Source: Actinomycetes bacterium
GTDB lineage: Bacteria; Actinomycetota; Actinomycetes; Propionibacteriales; Propionibacteriaceae
Reading direction: 5' to 3'
NCBI GenBank assembly: GCA_023412435.1
Contig: JAEYNS010000244.1
Coordinates: 1 to 11,331, forward strand
Length of the DNA: 11,331 nt
Below, piece by piece: positions 1 through 7,641 of this stretch (position 1 is the stretch's first letter; each line of letters starts with the position of its first letter). The position numbers and the translations under genes were made by a program. The notes under the pieces were generated by a model that was not told the origin of the DNA, did no database searches, and was given only the letters and a program-made list of their open reading frames with translations.

Positions 1-727
1 CCCCCGCACCCGCCCGCAGCTGGGCGTCGAGCAGGTCGACCATCCCGGGGTCGGCACCCTTCTGGGGAGCGAAGACGTGCGCCGCACCGCGCGGGCCGTG
101 CAGCGGGTTGTCGATGTCGCACATCACGGTGATCCCGGCCTGCCGCACCTCGGGGGCCACCCCCGAGACGTCGATGGAGGCGATCCGGTCGAGGTTGCCG
201 CCGGTGGGGACGAACCGCTCGCCTGCCGGGTCGCGGAAGACGACCCCGACCGCGGCCGCGGCCCCCGTCCCGAGATCGTTGGTGGCCGAGCCGCCGGCGC
301 CGATCACGAGCGTGCGGGCGCCCGCCCCGGCGGCGGCGAGGATCAGCTCGCCCACCCCGTAGGTGGTGGTCAGGTCAGGGGCCAGCCGTCCCTCCGCCAG
401 CGGCAGCCCCGCGGCGGCCGCCATCTCGATCACCGCGGTGTCGGCGTCCAGCCGGCCGTAGCAGGCGTCCACCTGCTCGCCGGGGAACGGCCCGGTGACC
501 CGGACGGGGACGCGCTCGCCGCCGACCGCGGCCAGGAAGGCGTCCACGCTGCCCTCCCCGCCGTCGGCCACCGGCAGCGCGACGAGCTCGGCCTCGGGGT
601 GGTGGCGGCCGATCACCTCGGCCATCACCTCGCACAGCTGCGTCGAGCTGAGCGTCCCCTTGAAGGAGTCGGGGATCAGGACCACCTTGCGCAGCGGCGC
701 CGCCGCGGCACCTGGGATGCGGGTCAC
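1..727 (-). CDS. Glycerate kinase, C-terminus cut by window edge
   Basis: ATP-dependent glycerate kinase of the GlxK/GarK (type I) family, a cytoplasmic enzyme that phosphorylates D-glycerate to a phosphoglycerate for glycolysis. I read the frame directly: 242 residues are present and the family usually has about 370-380, so the last third lies outside the window. Family signatures are VVLIPDSFKGTLSS (residues 15-28), PVADGGEGSVDAF (52-64), GAGGSATND (143-151) and the CDIDNPLHG...GAAHVFAPQKGA stretch (203-225). The glycine-rich motif reads ATNDLGTG where ATNDGG is more usual, a minor change. The start chosen is GTG at 727; a later GTG at 685 would remove the conserved first strand. There is only a weak G-rich ribosome site before it. 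It begins 37 nt after the membrane-protein stop, in the same direction, so it may be read through from the operon, but glycerate has no obvious link to disaccharide phosphorolysis. Confidence 0.9.
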   Translation of the reverse strand, partial: MTRIPGAAAAPLRKVVLIPDSFKGTLSSTQLCEVMAEVIGRHHPEAELVALPVADGGEGSVDAFLAAVGGERVPVRVTGPFPGEQVDACYGRLDADTAVIEMAAAAGLPLAEGRLAPDLTTTYGVGELILAAAGAGARTLVIGAGGSATNDLGTGAAAAVGVVFRDPAGERFVPTGGNLDRIASIDVSGVAPEVRQAGITVMCDIDNPLHGPRGAAHVFAPQKGADPGMVDLLDAQLRAGAG

Positions 728-764
728 CGCCCCAGTATGGACCGGTCGCCCCGCGCGGGCCCGG

Positions 765-1955
765 TCAGCCGCCCGGGGCGGCGGACACGGTCTCCAGCAG
801 GCTGGCCAGGAAGCTGCGCCAGGGCCACGCGTCGTCGGGGAAGAGCCAGTGCGGCAGCCCCCACAGGGTCACGTAGGCGACGGTGATCCAGCCGTTCCAC
901 AGCCGGGACGCGACGTCGCGCAGGTCGCCGGCCATGATCGCCAGCGCCGGGGCCATCACCAGCAGGTGGGCCCACCGGCCGTAGTCCTCGGCGATCACGT
1001 ACAGCGGCGCCACGATCGCCGCCGTCGCGACCAGCCACCGCCAGTGCCGACGCAGCCACGGGCTGGTGAGGACGGGCAGCAGGGCGAGCGGCAGCAGGGC
1101 GAGGAACCACCAGTAGAGCGGGAACCGGACGGCCACCGCCGCCAGGGCCGCCGCCAGCGGCTGGTCGATCATTCCGATCGCCCCGAAGCAGAGCTCCCGG
1201 TTGAGCCCGTCGGCCACCACCACCCGGCAGACCGCCCTGACGACCTCGGCGTCGCCGCGGGCCAGCAGGCTGGCCGCCGTCCCGACCACGCCGAGGCCGA
1301 GGATCGCCAGCGAGGGCCAGCGCCGCAGGTCGGGCCTGCCGTCCGGGCTGCGCAGCAGGAACAGCAGCACCGGGATCGCGAACCCGCTCGCCTCCCAGGA
1401 GAAGATCGCCAGCCCGAAGACCGCGACCGCGAGCCCGGTCAGCGCGGCGCGCGCCCTGGTGGTGAGACATCGTCGCGCCCAGCCGAGCAGCGCGATCGCC
1501 GCGAAGCAGAGGATCTCCTTGCGCCAGCCGCCCTCGACGTCCCAGCCCAGGAACGGCAGCGCCGCCGGGCCGCAGACCAGCGCGACGGCGGGCCAGGCGT
1601 ACCGGGTGCGGTGCAGGAAGCCGGCGGCGTAGCCGACCACGAGGCCGTAGCAGGCCAGCTGGACGCCGAACAGCAGCCACAGCGTCGCCCCCGGTGGGCT
1701 GAGCGCGAACAGCAGTTCGCCGAACAGGCCGCGCCGCACGAACCCTCCGGCGTAGCTGATCAGCCAGTCGCCGACCCGGTAGGTGAAGCCGCCGACCGCG
1801 ATGTCGCGCGCGAGGTAGTCGGCCACGGCCCGCCACAGCGCCAGGCCCAGCACCGTCCAGGCGACGACAGCCCTGCCGATCCAGCCCGGTCCGGCGGGCG
1901 GGGCCGCGGCGGGCACCAGCGTGCCGGTGGCGGTGGGGTGGGCGGGTTCGCTCAT
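765..1955 (-). CDS. Multipass membrane protein of unknown function
   Basis: Predicted integral membrane protein of 396 residues with about nine or ten hydrophobic segments after a Pro/Ala-rich cytoplasmic-looking N-terminus (residues 1-28). I do not recognise a named family. Two conserved-looking spots stand out: SYAGGFVRRGLFGELL (68-82), an amphipathic Gly/Arg segment after the first membrane helix, and WRKEIL (144-149). The general pattern resembles polytopic proteins found near polysaccharide and glycan genes (GT-C-like or EpsG-like), but no catalytic motif is visible, so that is only a guess. I chose ATG at 1955 because GAGGTG lies 6 nt upstream; the in-frame GTG at 1964, one base after the GH94 stop, would add three residues and is also possible. 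The close linkage to the phosphorylase gene implies co-translation, which is odd for a sugar-catabolic operon. No signal for cleavage is seen. Confidence 0.75.
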   Translation of the reverse strand: MSEPAHPTATGTLVPAAAPPAGPGWIGRAVVAWTVLGLALWRAVADYLARDIAVGGFTYRVGDWLISYAGGFVRRGLFGELLFALSPPGATLWLLFGVQLACYGLVVGYAAGFLHRTRYAWPAVALVCGPAALPFLGWDVEGGWRKEILCFAAIALLGWARRCLTTRARAALTGLAVAVFGLAIFSWEASGFAIPVLLFLLRSPDGRPDLRRWPSLAILGLGVVGTAASLLARGDAEVVRAVCRVVVADGLNRELCFGAIGMIDQPLAAALAAVAVRFPLYWWFLALLPLALLPVLTSPWLRRHWRWLVATAAIVAPLYVIAEDYGRWAHLLVMAPALAIMAGDLRDVASRLWNGWITVAYVTLWGLPHWLFPDDAWPWRSFLASLLETVSAAPGG

Positions 1956-1965
1956 CGTCGTCACC

Positions 1966-4482
1966 TCAGCCCAGCTCCACCACTACCCGGTGGACGCCCT
2001 CGCCGCGCGGCACGCGGGCCACCGTGCGGCCCCGGACCGGATCGGGGACCGGGGCGAGCGGCACCCCGTCCACGCTGACCGCGGCGACCCCCGTCACCAG
2101 GTGACCGGGGTTGCGCACCTCGATCTCGTAGGTGCCGCCGCGCCACTGCCGGGTGACGGTGAAGCCGTCCCAGTCGGCCGGGATGCACGGGTCGATCACC
2201 AGCGCGTCGAAGTCGGGGCGGACGCCGAGGACGTACCGGGTGGCGGCGGTGTACATCCAGCCGGCGGTCCCGGTCAGCCACGGGTTCTGCGCCTTGCCGA
2301 ACCACTCGTGGTCGCGGCCGTAGAGGAACTGGGCGTACACGTACGGCTCGGCGCCCCGCACCTCGATGCGGTCGTTGCCGTGGTACGGCGCGAGCGCGTC
2401 GTAGTAGGCCATCGCCTGCTCGCCGCGGCCCAGGATCGTCTCGGCGATGATCGGCCAGGCGTTGGGGTGGCTGAAGATCGCGCCGTTCTCCTTGACGCCG
2501 GGGTAGACCCGGGTGACGTAGCCGATGGTGTCGTCGACCCGGGTGTACGAGGGCCAGCACAGGTGGGTGCCGTACTCGCTGGCCAGGTGGGTGCGGACGG
2601 CGTCCATCGCGGAGGTGCCGCGTTCGCGGTCGGCGGCGCCGGAGATCACCGCCCACGGCATGTGCTCGAGGAAGATCCTGCCCTCGGGGGACTCGGCCGA
2701 GCCGATCTTCACCCCGTCGCGGGTGTAGCCGCGCAGGTACCACGCGCCGTCCCACAGGTCGCGGTTGACGGCCTCGGTGACGGTCGCGGCGATCGCGTCG
2801 AGGCGGGCGCGTTCGGCCTGCCACCGCTCGGCCTCGCCGGGACGGGTCGCGGCCAGGTGGTCGATCACCTCGGCGAGCGCCTTCGCCGCCCAGACGTGCA
2901 GGAAGCTGACCAGCGCGGTCTGGCCGCCGCCGAGGTTGAGACAGTCGTTCCAGTCGGCCCGCAGCCCCTTGGCGATGCCGTTGTCGCCGACCTGCTCGGC
3001 GGTGAACTCGATGGCCCGGCGCAGGTGCTCGTAGACGGTGGCCGGGGCGGGGTCGAAGCGGTCGGCGGCCGCCCGTCCGATCACGGCGGCGCGATCGTCG
3101 GGGGACAGCCCGGAGTCGGCGAACGGGATGACCTGGTCGAGGAGGTCGAGGTCGCCGGTCTCCTTCAGGTAGTCGACCACCGAGGGCACCAGCCACAGGT
3201 GGTCGTCGGAGCAGGCGTCGGCCAGGCCGTGCACCAGGTCGGAGGCGCGGCTCGGCACCACCGTCGGCAGCTTGACCCCGACCGGGATGTCGGGGCGCTG
3301 GTTCTCGGCGAACAGCAGCGGGTCGAACAGGTGCAGGCCGTAGCCCCATGACATCTGGCCGTGCAGCAACTCCTCGATCCGCTGGCGGACCTTGCCGGGG
3401 TTGGTGTGGACGACGCTCATGATGTCCTGGGCGGTGTCGCGGTAGCCCAGGCCGACCCGTCCGCCGACCTCGACGAAGGAGGCGAAGCGCGACCACACCA
3501 CGCAGGTCTCCGCCTGCAGCAGGGTCCACGTGCCCAGCAGGGTGTTCATCGCCGGCGAGGGGGTGTGGAGGGCGAAGACCGCGCGCTTGCGCTCCCAGTA
3601 CGCGGCCAGGTCGGCCAGGGCGGCGTCCACCGCGGCCGGGTCGGCGTAGGTCGCGCGCAGCCGGGCCCCGTCCGCGCGGCGGCCATAGCCCAGCACGTAG
3701 GCCAGCCGCACCGTCTCGCCGGGGGCGAGGCTCACCCGGTGGTGCAGCGCGCCGCAGTGGTTGCCGGTGGTGCCGTGCGAGCCGGAGCACTGGCCGCGCT
3801 CGACCGCGAGCGGGTTGGTCTCGGTGCGGTAGGCGCCGAGGAAGGAGTCGCGCAGGGTGTCGAAGCCGACCGGATCGGGGGTGGCGGTGAAGTAGTGGTA
3901 GGTCCACGGCTCGTAGTAGAAGTCGTACTCGACGACACCGTCGGCATAGTCGGCGCCGGAGGCGTAGAGCGACATCTGGAAGTTCTCGTTGTCGATCTGC
4001 ACCGAGTGGAAGCTGAACTCGACGTAGCCGAACAGCGACAGGGTGCGCCCGGTGTCGCCGGTGTTGGTGAGCGTGACGTCCCAGACCTCGGCGTCCTCAC
4101 CGAGCGGGACGAAGACCCGCTGGCTGGCCTCGATGCCGCGGTAGCTGGACTCGAACACCGAGTAGGACAGGCCGTGCCGGGTGCGGTAGGCCGCCTGGTC
4201 CAGCGGCTTGCCGACCGGCTGCCAGGACGCCGACCAGTAGTCGCCGTCGGCGTCGTCGCGCAGGTAGAGGTAGTGGCCGGGACGGTCCAGCGGGACGCCG
4301 TTGGGGCGGAACCGGGTCACCCGGCCCTGCTGGCTGGAGCGGCAGAAGCTGTAGCCGCCGGCGTTCTGGTTGATCACGGTGCACCAGTTCTCGACGCCGA
4401 GGTAGTTGATCCACGACGCCGGGACGTCGACCCGGTCGATCACGTACTCCAGCCGGTCGTCGTCGAAGTGGCCGTAGCGCAT
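1966..4482 (-). CDS. GH94 disaccharide phosphorylase, probably N,N'-diacetylchitobiose phosphorylase
   Basis: Inverting phosphorylase of glycoside hydrolase family 94, 838 residues, without signal peptide and so cytoplasmic. It would split a beta-linked disaccharide with phosphate into an alpha-sugar-1-phosphate and a free sugar. The start MRYGHFDDDRLEYVI and WINYLGVENW (residues 24-33) are typical of the family's N-terminal beta-sandwich (about 1-270); an (alpha/alpha)6 barrel (about 300-760) and a C-terminal beta domain follow. The general acid lies in RADWNDCLN (508-516, probably D513). Phosphate contacts are likely R348, H672 in SHPN and T738-G739 in LTGTAGW. Motifs RFASFVEVGGRVGLGYRDTA (332-351), CSDDHLWLVP (424-433), KGLRADWNDCLNLGGG (505-520) and PGVKENGAIFSH (661-672) match what I remember of Vibrio chitobiose phosphorylase (ChbP) better than cellobiose phosphorylase. 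The start overlaps the fusion-gene stop by one base (TGATG), with AAGGAGT 8 nt upstream. The family is sure; substrate (GlcNAc2 versus cellobiose) is inferred. Confidence 0.93.
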   Translation of the reverse strand: MRYGHFDDDRLEYVIDRVDVPASWINYLGVENWCTVINQNAGGYSFCRSSQQGRVTRFRPNGVPLDRPGHYLYLRDDADGDYWSASWQPVGKPLDQAAYRTRHGLSYSVFESSYRGIEASQRVFVPLGEDAEVWDVTLTNTGDTGRTLSLFGYVEFSFHSVQIDNENFQMSLYASGADYADGVVEYDFYYEPWTYHYFTATPDPVGFDTLRDSFLGAYRTETNPLAVERGQCSGSHGTTGNHCGALHHRVSLAPGETVRLAYVLGYGRRADGARLRATYADPAAVDAALADLAAYWERKRAVFALHTPSPAMNTLLGTWTLLQAETCVVWSRFASFVEVGGRVGLGYRDTAQDIMSVVHTNPGKVRQRIEELLHGQMSWGYGLHLFDPLLFAENQRPDIPVGVKLPTVVPSRASDLVHGLADACSDDHLWLVPSVVDYLKETGDLDLLDQVIPFADSGLSPDDRAAVIGRAAADRFDPAPATVYEHLRRAIEFTAEQVGDNGIAKGLRADWNDCLNLGGGQTALVSFLHVWAAKALAEVIDHLAATRPGEAERWQAERARLDAIAATVTEAVNRDLWDGAWYLRGYTRDGVKIGSAESPEGRIFLEHMPWAVISGAADRERGTSAMDAVRTHLASEYGTHLCWPSYTRVDDTIGYVTRVYPGVKENGAIFSHPNAWPIIAETILGRGEQAMAYYDALAPYHGNDRIEVRGAEPYVYAQFLYGRDHEWFGKAQNPWLTGTAGWMYTAATRYVLGVRPDFDALVIDPCIPADWDGFTVTRQWRGGTYEIEVRNPGHLVTGVAAVSVDGVPLAPVPDPVRGRTVARVPRGEGVHRVVVELG

Positions 4483-6683
4483 CAGGCGGGACTCCTTGGT
4501 TCAGGGTTGGCGGCGAAGTCCTCGAGCCAGGCGATCAGCCGGCTCGCCTTCTGGGGGGTCTCGGCCTCGACGAACATCCGCAGCACCGGTTCGGTGCCGG
4601 AGAACCGCAGCAGCGCCCAGGCCCCACCCTCCAGGTGCAGCTTGACCCCGTCGACGGTGTCGACCCGGGTGACCGGGTAGCCCGCGACCTCGGACGGGGC
4701 AGCGGTCGCCATCCGGCGCGGCAGTTCGACCCGCAGGTCGGGGGTGGCGGGGACGCCGTGCTCGACCTGGTACAGCCGGCCGGTGATGGAGTACACGGTC
4801 TCCAGCAGCTCGCTGAGCTTCTTGCCGGTGCGGGCCAGCATCTCCACGACGAGCGCGCAGGCGAAGACGCCGTCCTTGCCCTTGATGTGGCCGCGGATCG
4901 TCAGGCCGCCGGAGCTCTCCCCGCCCAGCACGGCGTCGATGGCGTCCATCCCCGCGGTGATGTGCTTGAACCCGACCGGCACCTCCCGGTGCTGCTCGCC
5001 GAAGGACTCGGCGAGCCGGTCGAGCAGGTGCGTCGTCGCGAGGTTGCGGACCACGCCGCCCCGCTCGCCCCGCACCTCGTGCAGGTACCAGTAGACGACC
5101 AGCAGCAGGTCGTTGGTCGAGATGTAGCGGCCCTGCTCGTCGATGATCGCGATCCGGTCGGCGTCGCCGTCGGTGGCCATGCCGAGGTCGAACCGCCGTC
5201 CGCTGTTGCGGACGATGTCGATCAGCGTCGACAGCCGCTCCGGGTCGGGGGCGGGGGAGCGGCCGCCGAACAGCGGGTTGTGGCGGTCGTGGATGAACTC
5301 GGTGCGCACCCTGGCGTCGGACAGGATCGTCCCCAGCGTCAGCTGGGAGGTGCCGTACATGGCGTCCACCACGACCCGCAGCCCGGCCTCCCGGATCACC
5401 GAGACGTCGACGATCTGCTCGATCGCGTCGATGTAGGGGTTGGTGAGGTCCACCTCGGCGACCAGCCCGGCCGCCATCGCGAGGTCGAGCCCCACCGAGA
5501 CCACATCCGCCTGGCTCAGCGCGTTCGCCTCCGCTGTCAGCGCATCGGTCTCGTCCTGCAGCGGCAGCGAGCCGTCACTGCGGAAGACCTTCAGCCCGTT
5601 CCACTGCGGCGGGTTGTGGGACGCGGTGAACACCAGGCTGTATGCCGTCCCCAGATGGGGTGCGGCGAAGGTGACCAGCGGGGTGGGCACGTCCTCGGTG
5701 AGCAGGTGGACGCGGATGCCGTTCCCGGCGAACACCTCGGCGGCGGCCACCACCGACTCCCGGGACAGGAAGCGCCGGTCGCCGCCGATCACCACCCCTT
5801 GCCGCTCGCTGCCGCTGCGGGTGACCTGGTTGGCCAGCGCCTGGCACAGCCGCCGGACGTTGTGGATCGTGAAGCCCTCGCCGATCAGCGCCCGCCAGCC
5901 GCCGGTGCCGAAGTGGATCTCGCCGGTCTCGATGGCGTGCTGGGGAGCGAACAGCCGCTTCAGGACGATGTCGGCGGCCGCCTGCAGCTCTTCGTCGGTG
6001 TTGATGCCCTGCACCTCGCCGGCATCGAGGATCGCGTAGGAGGCGAGCGTCCCGCCCCTGGCGATCAGCCGCTGGGCGAGTTCGGTGAGCCGGTGCTCGC
6101 CGCTGGCGGCCATCACGTCCAGTTCGGGGATGAGCAGCGCGTTGTCGGCCACGTAGGCGCCGACGTTCACCTCGGTGATCCGCTCGCTGTCGGCGGAGAA
6201 GTCGGCCTCGTCCACGATGGCGGTGATCCGGCCGTCGGCGTCGCGCCGGATCCGGCCGTAGTCCTCGCCGTCGGGCAGGACGGCGGTGAGCAGCGAGAAC
6301 TGGGCACCCTTCAGCTTGTGCCGCCACAGCAGGCCGCGCAGCGAGGCGGCCCGCAGCAGCGGGGTGTCGCCGTAGGCGACCAGGACGTCCCCGACGAAGC
6401 CCTCCAGTTCGAAGCGGGCGCACCGCACCGCGTCGCCGGTGCCGGCCTGGACGGTCTGGACCACATAGGTCCAGCCCTCCCCGAGGTGGTTGCGGACGGC
6501 GTCGTCGTGCTCGGCGACGACGAGGATGACGTCCCGCCGGGGGACCACGGCGGTGATGTTGGCCAGGGTCTGCTCGATCACCGTCGAGCCGGCCAGCGGG
6601 CGCAGCAGCAGGTCGCGGGTGGCCTCGTCCTGGCCGGCCGCGAGCACCACGGCCTTGAGCCGGCGTCCGTTGCGGGAACCCAT
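4482..6683 (-). CDS. GlmU-like nucleotidyltransferase fused to phosphohexomutase
   Basis: Two-domain cytoplasmic enzyme of 733 residues. Residues about 8-245 form a GlmU-like sugar-1-phosphate nucleotidyltransferase domain: KAVVLAAG (10-17), QAGTGDAV (79-86), metal-site-like YGDTPLL (104-110), TEVNVGAYVADN (170-181) and QGINTDEEL (225-233). Residues about 256-725 form a complete alpha-D-phosphohexomutase (COG1109 type): FGTGGWRALIGEGFT (258-272), phosphoserine loop TASHNPPQWNGLK (353-365, S355), metal loop DGDADR (505-510), sugar loop GGESSGG (587-593) and phosphate-binding RFSGTEPVLRM (693-703). The mutase should interconvert sugar-1- and sugar-6-phosphate. The first domain could make an NDP-sugar, but its usual GxGTRM...PK signature is replaced by GQDEATRDLLLRPL, so activity is uncertain. 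There is no left-handed beta-helix acetyltransferase part as in true GlmU. TAGGAGG lies 5 nt before the ATG, which sits one base after the kinase stop. By context the substrate is GlcNAc-1-P or Glc-1-P from the GH94 reaction. Confidence 0.92.
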   Translation of the reverse strand: MGSRNGRRLKAVVLAAGQDEATRDLLLRPLAGSTVIEQTLANITAVVPRRDVILVVAEHDDAVRNHLGEGWTYVVQTVQAGTGDAVRCARFELEGFVGDVLVAYGDTPLLRAASLRGLLWRHKLKGAQFSLLTAVLPDGEDYGRIRRDADGRITAIVDEADFSADSERITEVNVGAYVADNALLIPELDVMAASGEHRLTELAQRLIARGGTLASYAILDAGEVQGINTDEELQAAADIVLKRLFAPQHAIETGEIHFGTGGWRALIGEGFTIHNVRRLCQALANQVTRSGSERQGVVIGGDRRFLSRESVVAAAEVFAGNGIRVHLLTEDVPTPLVTFAAPHLGTAYSLVFTASHNPPQWNGLKVFRSDGSLPLQDETDALTAEANALSQADVVSVGLDLAMAAGLVAEVDLTNPYIDAIEQIVDVSVIREAGLRVVVDAMYGTSQLTLGTILSDARVRTEFIHDRHNPLFGGRSPAPDPERLSTLIDIVRNSGRRFDLGMATDGDADRIAIIDEQGRYISTNDLLLVVYWYLHEVRGERGGVVRNLATTHLLDRLAESFGEQHREVPVGFKHITAGMDAIDAVLGGESSGGLTIRGHIKGKDGVFACALVVEMLARTGKKLSELLETVYSITGRLYQVEHGVPATPDLRVELPRRMATAAPSEVAGYPVTRVDTVDGVKLHLEGGAWALLRFSGTEPVLRMFVEAETPQKASRLIAWLEDFAANPEPRSPA
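4491..4497 (-). promoter_or_regulatory. Ribosome binding site of the GH94 gene
   Basis: AAGGAGT on the minus strand, 8 nt before ATG 4482, inside the last codons of the fusion gene. With the overlapping TGATG junction it indicates stop-start coupling, so mutase and phosphorylase are made together. Confidence 0.72.
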
Positions 6684-6684
6684 C

Positions 6685-7638
6685 TCAGCCTCCTACCGGC
6701 AGGTTGTCGGCGCGGGCGCGGAGTTCCTTCTTGCGCCCCACCACCGCGGCGCCGACCGCGGCGACGGGCAGGTCGGGGGGCAGTTCGAGCAGCCGGTCGG
6801 CCACCCCGAGCCCCGCCAGGAAGGGCGAACCGGCCGCCCGGCGACGCAGCTCCGCCTCGACCCGTGGCCGCAACCAGCCGGTGGCCCGCAGGATGCCGCC
6901 GCCCAGCACCACCGCGGCCGAGTCGTAGACCACCACGACGAGGGTGAGAGCTGTCGCCAGCGCCGCCACCATCCGCTCCCGTTCGGCGGCCGCCGCAGGG
7001 CGTGGGTCGTGCTCCAGGTCGGCCAGGTCCACCCCGAGCGCCGCCAGCCGGCGGGCGAGGTGGGTGCCGCCGATCACGGTCTCCAGGCAGCCGCGCTGGC
7101 CGCAGGCGCACACGTCCCCTGCCGGGTCCACCGCCAGGTGGCCGATCTCGCCGGCACCGTTGCGGGCGCCCCGCACCAGCCGTCCGTTGCTCACCGCCGC
7201 GGCGGCGACCCCCGTCCCGAGGTTGACGTAGACCAGGTCACGGCGGGACTTGCCGAGCACCAGCCCTGCCCCCAGCGCCGTCGCCTTGACGTCGTTCTCC
7301 ACCCGCACCACCCCACGGAAGTCGCCGGCGAACAGGGCGGGCAGGTCGGTGCGGGTGATACCGAGGTTGACGGCGGTCTCCACCACGCCGGTGGTGTGGT
7401 CGACGAAGCCGGGGATACCGAGCCCGATCGAGGAGTAGTCGCCGGGGGCGATCCCGAGGTCGGCGGCGAGCGCGTCCGCGACCGCGAGCACGGTGCGCCG
7501 CACCCCGGCGTCCGTGGGCTCGGTGGGCAGCACCCGCTCGGCCAGCACCCGGTCGGTGGCGTCCAGCACCAGCCCGTGGGCCTTCGTGCCCCCGATGTCG
7601 ACGCCGAGGCTGAGGAACGCGTCAGGAGTCTTCGGCAC
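6685..7638 (-). CDS. ROK-family sugar kinase (GlcNAc kinase or glucokinase)
   Basis: ATP-dependent hexokinase of the ROK family, 317 residues, the usual length, with no DNA-binding domain, so it is an enzyme and not a regulator. Visible motifs are the phosphate loop LGVDIGGTKA (11-20), the sugar-binding and catalytic ENDVKATALGA (114-124, with D116 the expected base), the second phosphate motif VNLGTGVAAA (138-147), EIGH (164-167) that contacts the sugar, and the zinc-binding set H167, C177, C179 and C184 in CACGQRGCLE (177-186). By operon context it should phosphorylate the free monosaccharide released by the GH94 phosphorylase: GlcNAc if that enzyme is a chitobiose phosphorylase, glucose if it acts on cellobiose. 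ROK sequence alone does not separate these. The start is GTG at 7638, three bases after the permease stop, with GAAGGG about 7 nt upstream. Confidence 0.92.
   Translation of the reverse strand: MPKTPDAFLSLGVDIGGTKAHGLVLDATDRVLAERVLPTEPTDAGVRRTVLAVADALAADLGIAPGDYSSIGLGIPGFVDHTTGVVETAVNLGITRTDLPALFAGDFRGVVRVENDVKATALGAGLVLGKSRRDLVYVNLGTGVAAAAVSNGRLVRGARNGAGEIGHLAVDPAGDVCACGQRGCLETVIGGTHLARRLAALGVDLADLEHDPRPAAAAERERMVAALATALTLVVVVYDSAAVVLGGGILRATGWLRPRVEAELRRRAAGSPFLAGLGVADRLLELPPDLPVAAVGAAVVGRKKELRARADNLPVGG
6689..6695 (-). promoter_or_regulatory. Ribosome binding site of the fusion gene
   Basis: TAGGAGG on the minus strand, 5 nt before ATG 6683 and inside the end of the kinase gene. It fixes the start of the nucleotidyltransferase-mutase fusion at MGSRNGRRLKAVV and shows that the nucleotidyltransferase domain is translated as part of the protein. 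Confidence 0.72.
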
Positions 7639-7641
7639 CGC

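Noticed and set aside
728..764. Possible terminator between the membrane protein and glycerate kinase (CCGGGCCCG and nearby GC-rich repeats).
   Set aside because: Only short imperfect pairings and no U-run; this is expected by chance at this base composition.
1961..3907. Minus-strand 648-codon frame inside the GH94 gene.
   Set aside because: It is an Arg/Pro/Gly-rich out-of-frame reading overlapping a fully supported enzyme; no recognisable domain.
4635..6947. 770-codon open frame on the plus strand opposite the fusion gene, and similar long plus-strand frames (495-2078, 1921-3351, 3361-4680, 6490-8598, 8459-9568).
   Set aside because: Their translations are repetitive Gly/Arg/Pro/Val/Gln/His-rich strings without family motifs. 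Each lies antisense to a gene with clear conserved motifs; high G+C removes stop codons from these frames.
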